A DNA stretch of 64,000 nucleotides from Paraburkholderia bonniea (GCF_009455625.1 NZ_QPEQ01000001.1:1798001-1862000), one strand, 5' to 3'. Counted from the stretch's first letter, positions 33,401 to 42,806 are shown. The notes: generated by a model not told the origin, from the letters alone. A program made the numbers and translations.

Positions 33401-34498
33401 TTAAACGATAGCGGTTGCATCCAGCGGATGGCCTTCATACAACCGCCCAAAGCGGTTCGCCAGAAACGCTGCCAGCGGCACTTGCTCTTGCCGCACAAAG
33501 CCACGTTGCGGCAGTTTCTTCTCACGGAACAAATCCAGCACCGCGCACATCGCCCCAGCCGTGGTGATCTGGATCGCGCTCATCGGCATACCGCAGATGG
33601 TTTTGGCCAGCACCTTGCGGGTGAACACCTCCTCGATCAAACGCCCGTCACGCACCCCCGTCACGGTGATGAAGATCAGCACGACGTCTTGCTCGGTTGA
33701 CGGTATCGCGCGGCGCAGAATCGTTTTCAGCATGTCGCGCTCCGTGCCCAGCCGCAGCTCTTCGAGCAAAAAGCGCATCAGGTCGCGGTGCCCTGGATAG
33801 CGCACCGATTTGTAATCGAGTGTCTCAACCCGGCCGGCCAGCGTTTCGCATAAGGTGCCAAGCCCGCCTGAGGTATTGAACGCCTCGTATTCCGCGCCCT
33901 CAAGAGAGAAATGCTCCAGCCCTTCAAGCGGCTGCAGCCATTGCGTCTGGCCCTGGCGAATAGCTTCGCAGGGCTGACAATATTCGTTGATTAACCCGTC
34001 GATGCTCCACGTCAGGTTGTATTTCAGTGAATTGGTGGGGAATTGCGGCAGCGCGCCAACCCGCATTCTGACCTCACGAATTTCGCTAAAGCGCTGCGCC
34101 AGCTCATGCGCGGCCAGGCCGATAAAGCCTGGTGCCAGGCCGCACTGCGGCATGAACACGCACGGCGCGTCTTGCGCCATGGTGCGGATCGCCTGCGTCG
34201 CGCGCACGTCCTCAGTCAGATCGAAGTAATGCACCCCCGCGCCCTTCGCCGCCGTTGCGACATTCACCGCGAGGTAATACGGCAGCGCATTCACCAGCGC
34301 ATCGAAGCCTTGCAGCGCCGCACGCAGCGTATTCGCATCGGCGGAATCGACCCGCTGGGTTGGAATGCCCTGCTGCGCTAGCAGATCAAGCGCGGGCTGA
34401 TCCCGGTCGAACGCAGTGACTTCGTAGTCACCGGTTTCGCGCAGCATGTGGGCAATGGTTTGGCCGATCAAGCCAGCACCGGCGATGGCGATTTTCAT
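33401..34498 (-). CDS. Saccharopine dehydrogenase-like NAD(P)-binding oxidoreductase
   Basis: 365 residues. N-terminal Rossmann motif MKIAIAGAGLIGQTIAHML, then DALVNALPYYLAVNVATAAKGAGVHYFDL and CGLAPGFIGLAA, features of the saccharopine dehydrogenase/lysine 6-dehydrogenase group. The enzyme probably oxidises or reduces a lysine-derived amino acid. The Lrp/AsnC regulator 700 bp upstream on the same strand fits an amino-acid role but may be coincidence. ATG 34498 is set by AGGAG six bases upstream. Confidence 0.85.
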   Translation of the reverse strand: MKIAIAGAGLIGQTIAHMLRETGDYEVTAFDRDQPALDLLAQQGIPTQRVDSADANTLRAALQGFDALVNALPYYLAVNVATAAKGAGVHYFDLTEDVRATQAIRTMAQDAPCVFMPQCGLAPGFIGLAAHELAQRFSEIREVRMRVGALPQFPTNSLKYNLTWSIDGLINEYCQPCEAIRQGQTQWLQPLEGLEHFSLEGAEYEAFNTSGGLGTLCETLAGRVETLDYKSVRYPGHRDLMRFLLEELRLGTERDMLKTILRRAIPSTEQDVVLIFITVTGVRDGRLIEEVFTRKVLAKTICGMPMSAIQITTAGAMCAVLDLFREKKLPQRGFVRQEQVPLAAFLANRFGRLYEGHPLDATAIV

Positions 34499-34761
34499 GT
34501 GCGTCTCCTGGTTTTTTTGATGGTTATTGCTCTGGCGTGAGCTTGAGTGGGCTTGACGGGTACAAGCAGGCACACCGGATAGCCAGAGTTTAGGGAGAAG
34601 AAGACACAAAACCTAGTAGCAGAATGCTGCGTTTTGACGAGTGATTTCGCCATTCAGACTAAATTTTACGTCGATTCGTCGAAAATGAAGCTGAACACAG
34701 CGATTGCAGCCGGCCGGATGTGGCCGGATGTGGCCGAGCTAATCGGACAGTCGCTTCTCAT

Positions 34762-35028
34762 TCATACCGGTTGCGCCTCCGCAAGCACCTTGGCCCGGAA
34801 CTTTGGCAGCAGGTCGCCGGGGGGCAGCAAATCGACGTGAACGCCGAGCAGAGATTCCAGATCATCTTGCAGACCACCTAAGTCCAATAACGTCGCACCG
34901 GGTAACGTATCGGCCAATAAATCGAGGTCGCTTCCGTCCCGGCCGGTGCCATGCAGCACCGAACCGAAGACGCGCGGGTTCGCCGTGCGAAAACGGTTCA
35001 CCGCTTCACGCACGGCACTTCGCTTCAT
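34762..35028 (-). CDS. MNT-type nucleotidyltransferase (MntA-like, orphan)
   Basis: 88 residues with the minimal nucleotidyltransferase signature V-F-G-S-V-L-H-G-T-G-R-D-G-S-D-L-D-L-L (Gly-Ser plus the two catalytic Asp) and a third acidic strand (VHVDLLP). MntA proteins AMPylate and neutralise the HEPN toxin HepT. No HEPN gene flanks it on either side, so it may be a relic or a solitary enzyme. The ribosome site is weak. Confidence 0.75.
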   Translation of the reverse strand: MKRSAVREAVNRFRTANPRVFGSVLHGTGRDGSDLDLLADTLPGATLLDLGGLQDDLESLLGVHVDLLPPGDLLPKFRAKVLAEAQPV

Positions 35029-35196
35029 ATCAAACGCAACGGACGGCTCGCATGAGCCTCCTTTCTGATCAAAACTCGGTGCAGTGAATAACGTTTCAAG
35101 AACTATGTTCGAGAATCGTCACGTCTCGAACAGGTGGACTGGGCGGAGAAATTTCGTATAGCTACGGATACCGGATAGATCAAGCTGGATAGCCTC

Positions 35197-35661
35197 TTAC
35201 CCCTCCGCCATACCGCGATCAATCTTGCGTGCAAGGATCACCGAAGTCGTGGTGCGCTCTACTCCGTTCAGGTTGCCAATCTGGTCGAGCAGATCATTCA
35301 GGCGCTCAGGTGAGCTGGCGCGCAGCCACGCGACGTAATCGAACTCGCCGCTCACCGCACACAGCAACTGCACTTCCGGCATTTTGCCGAGGCGCTTTTG
35401 CACCTCCGCGCCGAATTTCGGCGCAATGATCAGGCCGACATACGCGTAAATGCTGGCATCGAGCACATCCTGTCCAAGCCGCACGCTATACCCCGCGATG
35501 ACGTTGCTGCGCTCCAGCCGTGCGATCCGGGCAATCACGGTGGTACGCGCCACGCCCAGCTGGCGCGCCAGCTCCGCCACGCTTTCGCGGGCGTTAGCCT
35601 GCAGCAGGGCCACCAGGTTGCGGTCAAGGTCATCTAGTTGATCCAGGCGCGGAGGTCTCAT
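35197..35661 (-). CDS. Lrp/AsnC-family transcriptional regulator
   Basis: 154 residues. LDQLDDLDRNLVALLQANARESVAELARQLGVARTTVIARIARLE is the N-terminal winged HTH; the RAM effector domain follows (SIYAYVGLIIAP..PEVQLLCAVSGEFDYVAWLRA). Members sense amino acids as octamers. A TTG at 35673 could add four residues, but neither start has a clear ribosome site. It points away from the Spy-like gene, which starts 260 bases upstream. Confidence 0.92.
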   Translation of the reverse strand: MRPPRLDQLDDLDRNLVALLQANARESVAELARQLGVARTTVIARIARLERSNVIAGYSVRLGQDVLDASIYAYVGLIIAPKFGAEVQKRLGKMPEVQLLCAVSGEFDYVAWLRASSPERLNDLLDQIGNLNGVERTTTSVILARKIDRGMAEG

Positions 35662-35920
35662 AAGAAACGGCAAGAAGAGGGAAACAGGTTTAAAGAAAGC
35701 TGCCGCTGCTGTTCCACTTCAGCCAGATGGCCTGACAGCAACGGCGAGCGGGTTGTAAGGCATTGTTGCGAAGGGCTCACGGCACGTGCAGATCGTGATA
35801 CTAATAGCGCCCACGGCAAAACGGCCCGCCTGACGCAAAGCATGCGCTGCAGCGCAAAGCGGCACCCACCCGGGGCGGGTATCGGTATCGCCCTGATTTC
35901 AATCGGCATCAGGAGTTTCC

Positions 35921-36460
35921 ATGAAAAAAACCCTCGTTGTTCTCGCTTCCGCGCTCTCGATGAGCAGCGTTTTCGCTCAGGCTTCAGCACCGGTCGCCGC
36001 CGCCAGCACCCCCGCTGCGACGCTGACAGCCGCTTCAGCCGCTTCAGCACCGGCCAAGGCCGCAACCGAACCTCGCCGGGTTCATGTAGAAAAACGCATT
36101 ACCTACCTGCACAACCAGCTCAAGATCACGCCCGAGCAGGAAAAACAATGGGGCGAATTCGCTGATGTCATGCGTGCCAACAGCACCACCATGAGCGCGC
36201 TCTACCAGCACCTCAAAGGCAACGCCCTGACGTCGGCGCTCGACAACATGAAGGAATACGCCGCGCTCACGCGAGCCAATGCGGACGGCACGCAAAAACT
36301 GGTGGAGGCATTTGAGCCGTTGTATGCCAACTTGTCGCCGGAGCAAAAAAAGCTCGCTGACAAAACTTTCCGCCAGAGTGCAACGATGCATCACGGCAAG
36401 CATTCGGCCAGCAAGAAAGCCGCACCAGCCAGCCAGGACGAAGCCACACCGAAGCCATAA
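35921..36460 (+). CDS. Periplasmic LTXXQ-motif (Spy/CpxP-like) protein
   Basis: 179 residues. Signal peptide (cleavage at VFA|QA), an Ala/Ser/Thr/Pro-rich linker of ~35 residues, then an all-helical domain with two LTxxQ-type motifs, ITPEQEKQW and LSPEQKKLA, the hallmark of Spy and CpxP. These are periplasmic chaperones or stress-sensor inhibitors. No sensor kinase is nearby. AGGAG with a seven-base gap to the ATG supports the start. Confidence 0.85.
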   Translation: MKKTLVVLASALSMSSVFAQASAPVAAASTPAATLTAASAASAPAKAATEPRRVHVEKRITYLHNQLKITPEQEKQWGEFADVMRANSTTMSALYQHLKGNALTSALDNMKEYAALTRANADGTQKLVEAFEPLYANLSPEQKKLADKTFRQSATMHHGKHSASKKAAPASQDEATPKP

Positions 36461-36728
36461 CGCGGTAGCCGCGCTGGTGCTTCGCTCAGGTGAGGTCGGT
36501 TGGCCTGGTTAGCTTGGCTGCACTGGCCTCCAGCTCCCCAGGTCCAGCGCCCGTGATGCCGTGCTCCATGCCTCCACCCGCATGCCCATGTACGCCACAG
36601 GCAGCGCGGAACCCAAGCCCTGGTATAACCAACGGGCAGCGTGCCAAGCGCTGTCCGTTGTGTTTTCTTTCTTGCATCACGACGTTCCCACTCCACGCCT
36701 CGCATTCCACCTGCAAAACGCTCATCTC
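36461..36728. other. Intergenic spacer before the PGDYG gene
   Basis: 268 bp with no supported element. The frame of the downstream gene is open from 36561, but has no ribosome site there; the family start is at 36729. Confidence 0.3.
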
Positions 36729-37163
36729 ATGCTCGAACTCACCCAGATTGATCTGCGCACTGATCCCAGCGCGCAACGCGTGACCAAACAAGAAACCGTC
36801 GATGTCGACTTCGCCACGGAGCCAGGCGAGCTAATGAGCCTCGAAGGGCCAAACCGCTATCAATGCGGCGACGCGCTCATTACCAGCGCGGATGGCGAAC
36901 GCTGGGTGGTGGAGCGCGCGCGCTTCGATGCGAAATACACGCCGCTTGCCGCCACGCTGACGCACGGCGCACCGGGTGCTTACCAGAACCGCCCGGCCGT
37001 CGTGCTGGCGCGGCAAATGGATCAGCCCTTTTCCCTCGCCCGGGCCTCAGGCAGCGACGTGCTGCACGGCAACGCGGGCGACTGGGTGATGCAGTACGCG
37101 CCCGGAGATTACGGCGTCGTGCAGGCCGCGCGGTTTGCCAGGGTGTACCGGTTAGTGCGTTGA
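36729..37163 (+). CDS. PGDYG-family protein of unknown function
   Basis: 144 residues, soluble. The naming motif P-G-D-Y-G is in MQYAPGDYGVV near the C-terminus; a conserved YQCGDALITSADGERWVVERARFDAKYTP segment precedes. The fold is predicted to be mostly beta. The function of the family is not known. A frame open further upstream lacks a ribosome site. Confidence 0.75.
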   Translation: MLELTQIDLRTDPSAQRVTKQETVDVDFATEPGELMSLEGPNRYQCGDALITSADGERWVVERARFDAKYTPLAATLTHGAPGAYQNRPAVVLARQMDQPFSLARASGSDVLHGNAGDWVMQYAPGDYGVVQAARFARVYRLVR

Positions 37164-37258
37164 ACAGCGTCATGGGCCGCGTCAAGCGCCGCATGACTTC
37201 ACGGCAAACCGCAGCAGCGTGCGCCTAACTTCATATAGCAACGCCACAGCCGAGTGCT

Positions 37259-37624
37259 TCAAGCGAATTCATCGCCCAGTTCGAGCGTGACCTCGGACGG
37301 TACGGCAGCACCATTGGCGTACTCCTCTTCGAGCGAGCCCAAGGTGGCTTCGACATACGCTCGCAGCACCGCAAAGCTGCGGCCCTGCGCCAGCAACGGC
37401 TGACTTCGGTAGCGCGCCAGCGCAGCCGGTGCCACAACCAGATGCAGCACGATCCTGCGCATGCCCTTGCCGAACCGGGCCGCGACCCAATGCACCGCCA
37501 GCGTCGAGGCCGGATCAGTGGCTGAGCGCTGGAGAAACTGGGTCTGCTCCGGAAAAAGATCACTGATCGCGCGTGCCAGCGCCTCGATCTCAGGGCTGAT
37601 GCAGTCGTATTGATACGCTTCCAT
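37259..37624 (-). CDS. Conserved hypothetical protein, DUF3022-like
   Basis: 121 residues, no signal or membrane segment. The order helix (EIEALARAISDLFPEQ), strands (LAVHWVAARFGKGMRRIVLHLVV) and helix (LRAYVEATLGSLEEEY) resembles the Burkholderia family DUF3022, but I am not certain of this. GAG lies seven bases ahead of the ATG at 37624. A longer frame upstream and an overlapping frame at 37231-37665 are not favoured. Confidence 0.6.
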   Translation of the reverse strand: MEAYQYDCISPEIEALARAISDLFPEQTQFLQRSATDPASTLAVHWVAARFGKGMRRIVLHLVVAPAALARYRSQPLLAQGRSFAVLRAYVEATLGSLEEEYANGAAVPSEVTLELGDEFA

Positions 37625-37919
37625 AGATATGCTCGGCAAACAGAACGGGCTAGATAAAAGATCACCCGGGCAGCGCAGGGCTGAACCGGGTCTATAGGTC
37701 ATACGCGGGCCATAAGTGGGACATACGCGGGTTACAAGCCTGGTTATCAGCAGGTCATAAGCCGCCCCATCAGCGGGTTTTCACCAGCAAACCACAGGCA
37801 AGTTCACTACCCGCTTGCCTGCAGCTCATCAACTTAAACGCACTCAAGCACATCAAGCACATCAAGCACGCAGCCAATGCCGTCACCGGCTAGCGCTGCC
37901 GATACTTACACGCATACGC

Positions 37920-38801
37920 TCACTGTGCCCGTTGCTGCGGCTGACGATACAGCGCGATCAGCCAGCCCGCCACGCCAAGTGCCACCAGCACATATAAGCC
38001 ATCGGCCACCAGCAGCGGCAGCAGGCGCGCCTGCACCATCGCGGCGGGCACGTCGATCAGCGCATGCGCGCCAATCGCCAGCGGCAGCACGCCACGCCAG
38101 CCCGCTCGCACACCGCGCCACATCAGCACCGACAAACCAATCTGAAACACCAGCGCCGCTAGCCGTTCGAGCACAAACACCCCTGCCGTCAGCGGCGACA
38201 AGCTCGCCAGAATCAGATGAATCCGCATCAGCATCTCAAGCGACAAATCGCTCAAATGGCCATCAAGCTGCTGACGGTTCGCCAGCACCGCGAACACAAT
38301 CCACTGCACTTGCACCAGCACGCCCACCAGCCAGACTTCCGCGCCGCCATGGCCAATGCCATACGCCAGCGCCGTGATGTCGTTGCCGCGGACAGTGCTG
38401 AGGGTAGCGGTAGCGGTGCTTGCAGCAGCGCCTGGCAACGGCGTGCTCACTGGCCGGCTCAGTGGCTTCAACGGTGTTGTGCCAGCCCTGCGCCAGATCA
38501 GGCGCAGCGCAAGATAACGCCCGACCTCTTCGCACAGCCCCGCCACCAGCGCGCCGTACAGCACGAAAGTAAGCGGGTTCGAGAGCCATGCCGCAGTCGT
38601 GGCGTTCTGGTACAGCACATAGCCGTTCAACGCGCGCTCCAGCACCATCGCAAACAACGCGAACACCGCAATCCCCGCCACGGTGTCACGCCAGTTCAAC
38701 GCATACGGACGGCGCAAGCACCGGTACAGCACGATCGGAAACACGGCGACGCAAAGCGTCGCCAGTGACAAACAGACAAGCGTCAACAGAGCGACAGGCA
38801 T
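37920..38801 (-). CDS. YhfC-family intramembrane glutamic-type protease
   Basis: 293 residues, about eight membrane segments. Within them lie the diagnostic pieces: CEEVGRYLAL (EExxR), GIGHGGAEVWLVG and GAHALIDV, which supply the Glu/His residues of the YhfC/CPBP/PrsW group of membrane peptidases. A hydrophilic 35-residue loop rich in Thr/Pro/Ala follows EExxR. The substrate is unknown. AAGGA before ATG 38801 sets the start. Confidence 0.8.
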   Translation of the reverse strand: MPVALLTLVCLSLATLCVAVFPIVLYRCLRRPYALNWRDTVAGIAVFALFAMVLERALNGYVLYQNATTAAWLSNPLTFVLYGALVAGLCEEVGRYLALRLIWRRAGTTPLKPLSRPVSTPLPGAAASTATATLSTVRGNDITALAYGIGHGGAEVWLVGVLVQVQWIVFAVLANRQQLDGHLSDLSLEMLMRIHLILASLSPLTAGVFVLERLAALVFQIGLSVLMWRGVRAGWRGVLPLAIGAHALIDVPAAMVQARLLPLLVADGLYVLVALGVAGWLIALYRQPQQRAQ

Positions 38802-39005
38802 GAATTTCCTTCGAAATGCCAAAGACAGATAGGCCGGTGAATCGGAGCGAAGCCAGGCAGGCCACGCCAGTACGCTGCTGCAGTTGTGTGAGGTGGTGTG
38901 GTGTGACGTGTTGTGTTGCGTCAACCGGTTAGCTCAGCCGCGCCAGCTTCATCGCAGGCGGCATGATCGCAGATCAGCACCCGCGCAGCAGGAGAATGGG
39001 CCGCT

Positions 39006-39947
39006 TCATTGCGCCTCCTCCTGAGATGGGACGAGCCGCACACGGCCGCCGTCCGCCTGCTCCAGACACAGCGCGAGAAAGCGCTCAGCCACACGGGACG
39101 GGGCGCTCGCGTGCGGCATCAGAATCGAAAAGCGCCGCGTCAGCGGCTGAGGAGCGAACGAAAACGCACAGAGCGCCTGATTTTCGTGCAGCATCGACAT
39201 CGCCGACACAAAGCCAATACCCATGCCGGCTCGCACCGCCTCCTTCATCCCTTCGACCCCCGCGATCTCCAGTGCCACCTGTGCCGCTACCCCCGCCTGC
39301 GCGAAAGCCTGTTCGACGATCTGGCGTACGCCCGAGCCCGCTTCGCGCAACACCAGGGGATAGCCCCCCAGTTGCGCAAGCGTGACGTCCTGAAGATTTG
39401 CCTGCTGCAGCGCCTGGGCCAGCGGATGCTGGCGCGGCATGATGGCCACGATCTCGTCATCGCACCACGCATGCACCGCCGTATCAGGCGGCAAGCCCTC
39501 GCCTACCGGCCCTTCGATCAGCGCGATATCAAGCGCGCCAAGCGCTCCGGTGATATCAGCCGTGTTTCCGCCCGCGGTATGCAGCGTGACATCGGGATAG
39601 CGCTGATGAAACGTGGCGATCAGGTACGGCAGCACATAAGAAGCCGGCGTCGTGCTGGCACCAATCCTCAGCGTGCCGCGCTCGACGCCTCGCACGGCAT
39701 CACGGTAAGCCCGCGCCTGGGCGTAGGTGTCACGCAAACGCACCGCGTATTGCGCCAGTTGCTCGCCCACAGCGGTAAGCCGCACCCCACGGCCATCGCG
39801 CTGATAAAGCGGCTCACCAAACGCCTCTTGCAACAAGCGCAACTGGCCCGACACGGCAGGCTGCGATAAATACAGCGCCTGCGCCGCCCGGCTGATGTTC
39901 CGGTGCTCGGCCACGGCGGCAAAAGTTATAAGCTGGTCAACGTTCAT
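39006..39947 (-). CDS. LysR-family regulator (YeiE/CysB-like), divergent partner of the YeiH exporter
   Basis: 313 residues. HTH in MNVDQLITFAAVAEHRNISRAAQALYLSQPAVSGQLRLLQEAFGEPLYQR, effector domain from about 90 (GTLRIGASTTPASYVLPYLIATFHQRYPDVTL). The stretch resembles YeiE-type regulators that control the neighbouring yeiH sulfite/sulfate exporter. Here yeiH lies 3 kb away, beyond two exported enzymes. An ATATC-N9-GATAG dyad at 39957 is a likely autoregulatory site. Confidence 0.9.
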   Translation of the reverse strand: MNVDQLITFAAVAEHRNISRAAQALYLSQPAVSGQLRLLQEAFGEPLYQRDGRGVRLTAVGEQLAQYAVRLRDTYAQARAYRDAVRGVERGTLRIGASTTPASYVLPYLIATFHQRYPDVTLHTAGGNTADITGALGALDIALIEGPVGEGLPPDTAVHAWCDDEIVAIMPRQHPLAQALQQANLQDVTLAQLGGYPLVLREAGSGVRQIVEQAFAQAGVAAQVALEIAGVEGMKEAVRAGMGIGFVSAMSMLHENQALCAFSFAPQPLTRRFSILMPHASAPSRVAERFLALCLEQADGGRVRLVPSQEEAQ

Positions 39948-39956
39948 CGCGCATAA

Positions 39957-39975
39957 ATATCATATTTTTCGATAG
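39957..39975. promoter_or_regulatory. LysR-type dyad upstream of the regulator
   Basis: ATATC-N9-GATAG, ten bases upstream of the lysR start. It shares TATC-N9-GATA with the stronger dyad in front of the YeiH gene (42840), pointing to one common regulator. Confidence 0.5.
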
Positions 39976-40105
39976 ATGGGCAGGGTAAAAACACGTCTGA
40001 CTCACTGGCCCACTAGCGCACAGCCCCCGCCAAGCCTCTGCCGCGCTTTAACCGAATGCCTTCGTTATTTTTAAGATAGCGCTGTTTAGCGCGTCGGTAT
40101 GATGC

Positions 40106-40126
40106 GCCGGACATAATCTGTCCGGC
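40106..40126. promoter_or_regulatory. Operator-like dyad upstream of the hydrolase gene
   Basis: GCCGGACA-taatc-TGTCCGGC, a perfect 8-bp inverted repeat with a 5-base centre, about 35 bases upstream of a TATAAT hexamer (40159-40164). Its position suits an activator or repressor of the hydrolase/PLD transcript. Confidence 0.55.
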
Positions 40127-40164
40127 CATTCCATTTTTATTCCATTTAATACCTTCGATATAAT

Positions 40165-40188
40165 CCGGCATTAAAACCGGCATTAAAA
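40165..40188. repeat. 12-bp direct repeat in the hydrolase leader
   Basis: CCGGCATTAAAA twice in direct tandem, immediately downstream of the TATAAT box and so within the initial transcribed region. It may be a regulator half-site pair or a slippage product. Confidence 0.6.
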
Positions 40189-40231
40189 CTGGAAAGGCAG
40201 TATCTATTTATTGATCAAGTGGCATAACGCG

Positions 40232-41254
40232 ATGATTAAAAAATTTATTTGTTCTATTTTCTGCAGCGTGTCCGTTCTGGCCGCACTGCCAGCCAGCGCC
40301 CAGCAGTCCAGCCCACAGGCCTCACATCAGGTGTGCGAGCAGCGTTTTGCAGCCTATCGCCAATCCAAAATCGCACTAGGCGTGCCAGAAAAACATCTGC
40401 CCTATCTCGACCTGGCACGGCAGCAGCCTGAAAGAGACACCGTCATATTTATTCACGGCCTGTTTGAATCGCCTTATTTTTTTAAAGGTGTGACGCAGAA
40501 TTTCTCTGAAAATGGTTACAACACGCTAACGATTTTATTGCCCGGTCACTGGGAACAAGACGTCAACCATATCGACCATGTGAGTTACCAGGACTGGCTT
40601 GATGAACTCGACAAGGCTGTCAGCATGGCCAGTTGCTTCGGCCACAAGATTGTCTTTGCGGGCCACTCCCTGGGTGGCGCACTGGCTATCGCAGGGGTGC
40701 TGAAATACCCAGGCGAAGCGGCGGGGCTGGCGGTCTGGGCCCCCGCGCTGCAACTGAATGTGTTGCCGAATCTCGCCGGTACCATCGGCACCCTGACCCG
40801 GCTGGATGGCAATCTCTTCATGAGCCAGGCACCGGATCTGGATGAAATACCCAAATACTCCGGTAACGCAGCCATGCAGATTTTCAATCTCAATCAATAC
40901 CTCGCCAAAACTTACGGCGAGCGTGTTGGCACGCTCTATGGCCCAACGAATCAGGTCGCGTTACCGCTGTCTTATCTCGGGGTTTATAAAAAAATCAGGG
41001 TGCCGACTTTTGCCGTGATACCCGAGAACGATCCAGCGGTATCGCCCAGCGAAAGTCTGGCGATGTTCCAGCAAATTTCCGCCCCCAAGCAGTTGATTAC
41101 CTATCCCAAAGATTCGCCGGTCTGGCACGCCAATGTGACGAAGTCGAAGCTCGATACCTATAAGGTTGACCCGGCAGGTTTCAATCATCACTTTGGCGAG
41201 ATGATGGACAGCGTGGAGCAGTTTTTTTCTGCACAGATCCAGCCCGCTGATTGA
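40232..41254 (+). CDS. Exported alpha/beta hydrolase (lipase/lysophospholipase-like)
   Basis: 340 residues. Signal peptide KKFICSIFCSVSVLAALPASA|QQ. FIHGLFESPYFFKGVTQNF supplies the oxyanion-hole HG motif; the nucleophile elbow is G-H-S-L-G-G; the Asp is in PENDPAVSP, and a C-terminal His (FNHHFGEM) completes the triad. The cap region (VSYQDWLDELDKA) recalls monoacylglycerol or lysophospholipase enzymes. The next gene is an exported phospholipase D, so joint attack on a phospholipid is plausible. The frame starts at a TTG (40211), but ATG 40232 directly opens a normal signal peptide. Confidence 0.88.
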   Translation: MIKKFICSIFCSVSVLAALPASAQQSSPQASHQVCEQRFAAYRQSKIALGVPEKHLPYLDLARQQPERDTVIFIHGLFESPYFFKGVTQNFSENGYNTLTILLPGHWEQDVNHIDHVSYQDWLDELDKAVSMASCFGHKIVFAGHSLGGALAIAGVLKYPGEAAGLAVWAPALQLNVLPNLAGTIGTLTRLDGNLFMSQAPDLDEIPKYSGNAAMQIFNLNQYLAKTYGERVGTLYGPTNQVALPLSYLGVYKKIRVPTFAVIPENDPAVSPSESLAMFQQISAPKQLITYPKDSPVWHANVTKSKLDTYKVDPAGFNHHFGEMMDSVEQFFSAQIQPAD

Positions 41255-41315
41255 GCTCAAACCAGCGCAAACGCCCCAGTCGCACCAACTCCGGTTAATT
41301 CACGAGGAACATGAT

Positions 41316-42740
41316 TTGAAACTTTTCTCTGCCGCGCTGGCGGCGATTTTTCTCAGCCTGGGCAACGCCGTGGCCGCCAGCGTGTCACCCGCACCGTCTT
41401 CCGCCGCCGCACCTGCCGCGCCACTGTGCGCCGATTCCCTCGCAGATGTGCCCTTTAGCCAGTTGCAAAGCGTGCGGCTCGATCTGATCGAGCGCGCCCA
41501 GGCCCCGCAGAAAATCCAGATCCTCGCGTACATCCTGAACGACGACGCCAGCGGCTTTGAACTACTGCAGCACCTGGTCAGGGCCGCGCAGCGCGGCGTG
41601 TCAGTGCAATTGCTGGCGGACGGGATTGGCCCCGGCGTCAGCCTGCCATTGAGCCAGGAATTAATCGCGGCCATTCAGACCCTCGCACCGCAGTTTGAAA
41701 TTCGCATTTTTAATCCGAAGTACCGCTTGCTCAGCCTGCGTAACCGGATGCACGACAAGCTCTTTCTGGTCGGTGATGACGCGGTGATCGGCAGCAGCTC
41801 CACCTGGGACCCCAGCGTGCGCGGCGGCCTGATTGAGAAAGACATTCTGGTGCGCGGCACGCCCGCTCCCGCTTCGGTGCTGGGCGCAATGCACGCGCAT
41901 TTCCAGCAGTTCTGGCAAGCCTCGCAAAGCGTGCCGCAAACGCCTTTGCAAGCCGCCGGGTGGAACGATGCCAGCCAGATCTACCGCACCGGCGCACCGG
42001 CTAGCTCCCTGGATTCCGCCGCGCTTGCGCGCTATGTCAGCCTGTTGCGCGATGGCCAGTTCGCTCCACCGAACCGCGGCCATTCCACGCTTTTAGGCGA
42101 AATCCCGGATCAGGCGGCCTGCCCCAGGCTGACCTATATTCACGACACGCCGCAAAAAAAATCAGCAGGCGGCACGCTTGAACAAATCGTGCAAATGCTT
42201 CGGAGCGCGAAAAAAGAAATCGTCATCGTCAGCCCTTACGTGATCCTCGTGCCTGAGATCCGCGAGGTGCTCAACGCCAAAATAAAAAACGACGGGGTGC
42301 ATGTGGTGCTGCTCACCACCTCCATCACCAGCATGTCGGCTGAATTTCCGGCGATTGGCAAAGCGTATAGCGACGACCTGCCAGGGCTGGCCAAAGATCA
42401 TTTCGAAGTCAGGGAATTTCACGGCGGCCAGGGCGACCCGATGCTGCATTCGAAAATCATCCGGATCGACGGCCAGACCTTTTTTGTCGGTAGTTTCAAT
42501 TTCGATCCGTTATCCGCGCTGACCAATACCGAAAACGGCTTATGGATCGAAACCAGCGATGCAGCGGCCAGCCCGTTTATCAACCAGTTGAATCAGGAGA
42601 TCGCTGGCTATCTGGCGGCCTCCACCCTGATTGCCGATGGCGCGGGCAATCTGCTGGTCGATGATCCGGCCCGCTGCGATCGGGCCAATTGCTCCGGGTT
42701 GTTCCGCATGCTGACGCCCGCGATCCGCAACCTGCTGTAA
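41316..42740 (+). CDS. Exported phospholipase D-family protein
   Basis: 474 residues with a signal peptide (KLFSAALAAIFLSLGNAVAA). Two HKD motifs: M-H-D-K-L-F-L-V-G-D-D..GSSSTWD (about 143) and L-H-S-K-I-I-R-I-D-G..GSFNFD (about 376). Both have H-x-K-x4-D; the first ends GSSST, not GSxN. Cysteines (PLCADSL; AACPRL; CDRANCSG) fit a periplasmic or secreted enzyme. It starts with TTG: GAGGAA lies six bases upstream, and the nearby ATG (41311) is in another frame and stops at once. It follows the hydrolase by 61 bp, likely in one operon, with a strong hairpin after it. Confidence 0.9.
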   Translation: MKLFSAALAAIFLSLGNAVAASVSPAPSSAAAPAAPLCADSLADVPFSQLQSVRLDLIERAQAPQKIQILAYILNDDASGFELLQHLVRAAQRGVSVQLLADGIGPGVSLPLSQELIAAIQTLAPQFEIRIFNPKYRLLSLRNRMHDKLFLVGDDAVIGSSSTWDPSVRGGLIEKDILVRGTPAPASVLGAMHAHFQQFWQASQSVPQTPLQAAGWNDASQIYRTGAPASSLDSAALARYVSLLRDGQFAPPNRGHSTLLGEIPDQAACPRLTYIHDTPQKKSAGGTLEQIVQMLRSAKKEIVIVSPYVILVPEIREVLNAKIKNDGVHVVLLTTSITSMSAEFPAIGKAYSDDLPGLAKDHFEVREFHGGQGDPMLHSKIIRIDGQTFFVGSFNFDPLSALTNTENGLWIETSDAAASPFINQLNQEIAGYLAASTLIADGAGNLLVDDPARCDRANCSGLFRMLTPAIRNLL

Positions 42741-42780
42741 CCAGCGATCAACGATCAACAAAGAACAACCACGATCAACG

Positions 42781-42806
42781 GCGGCCACCGTCCTACCGGT
42801 GGCCGC
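42781..42806 (+). terminator. Terminator-like hairpin after the PLD gene
   Basis: GCGGCCACCG / CGGTGGCCGC, a 10-bp perfect stem with 6-base loop, followed by AAATTTCATC; 41 bases after the PLD stop. The poor T-run makes it a probable, not certain, terminator. Confidence 0.6.
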
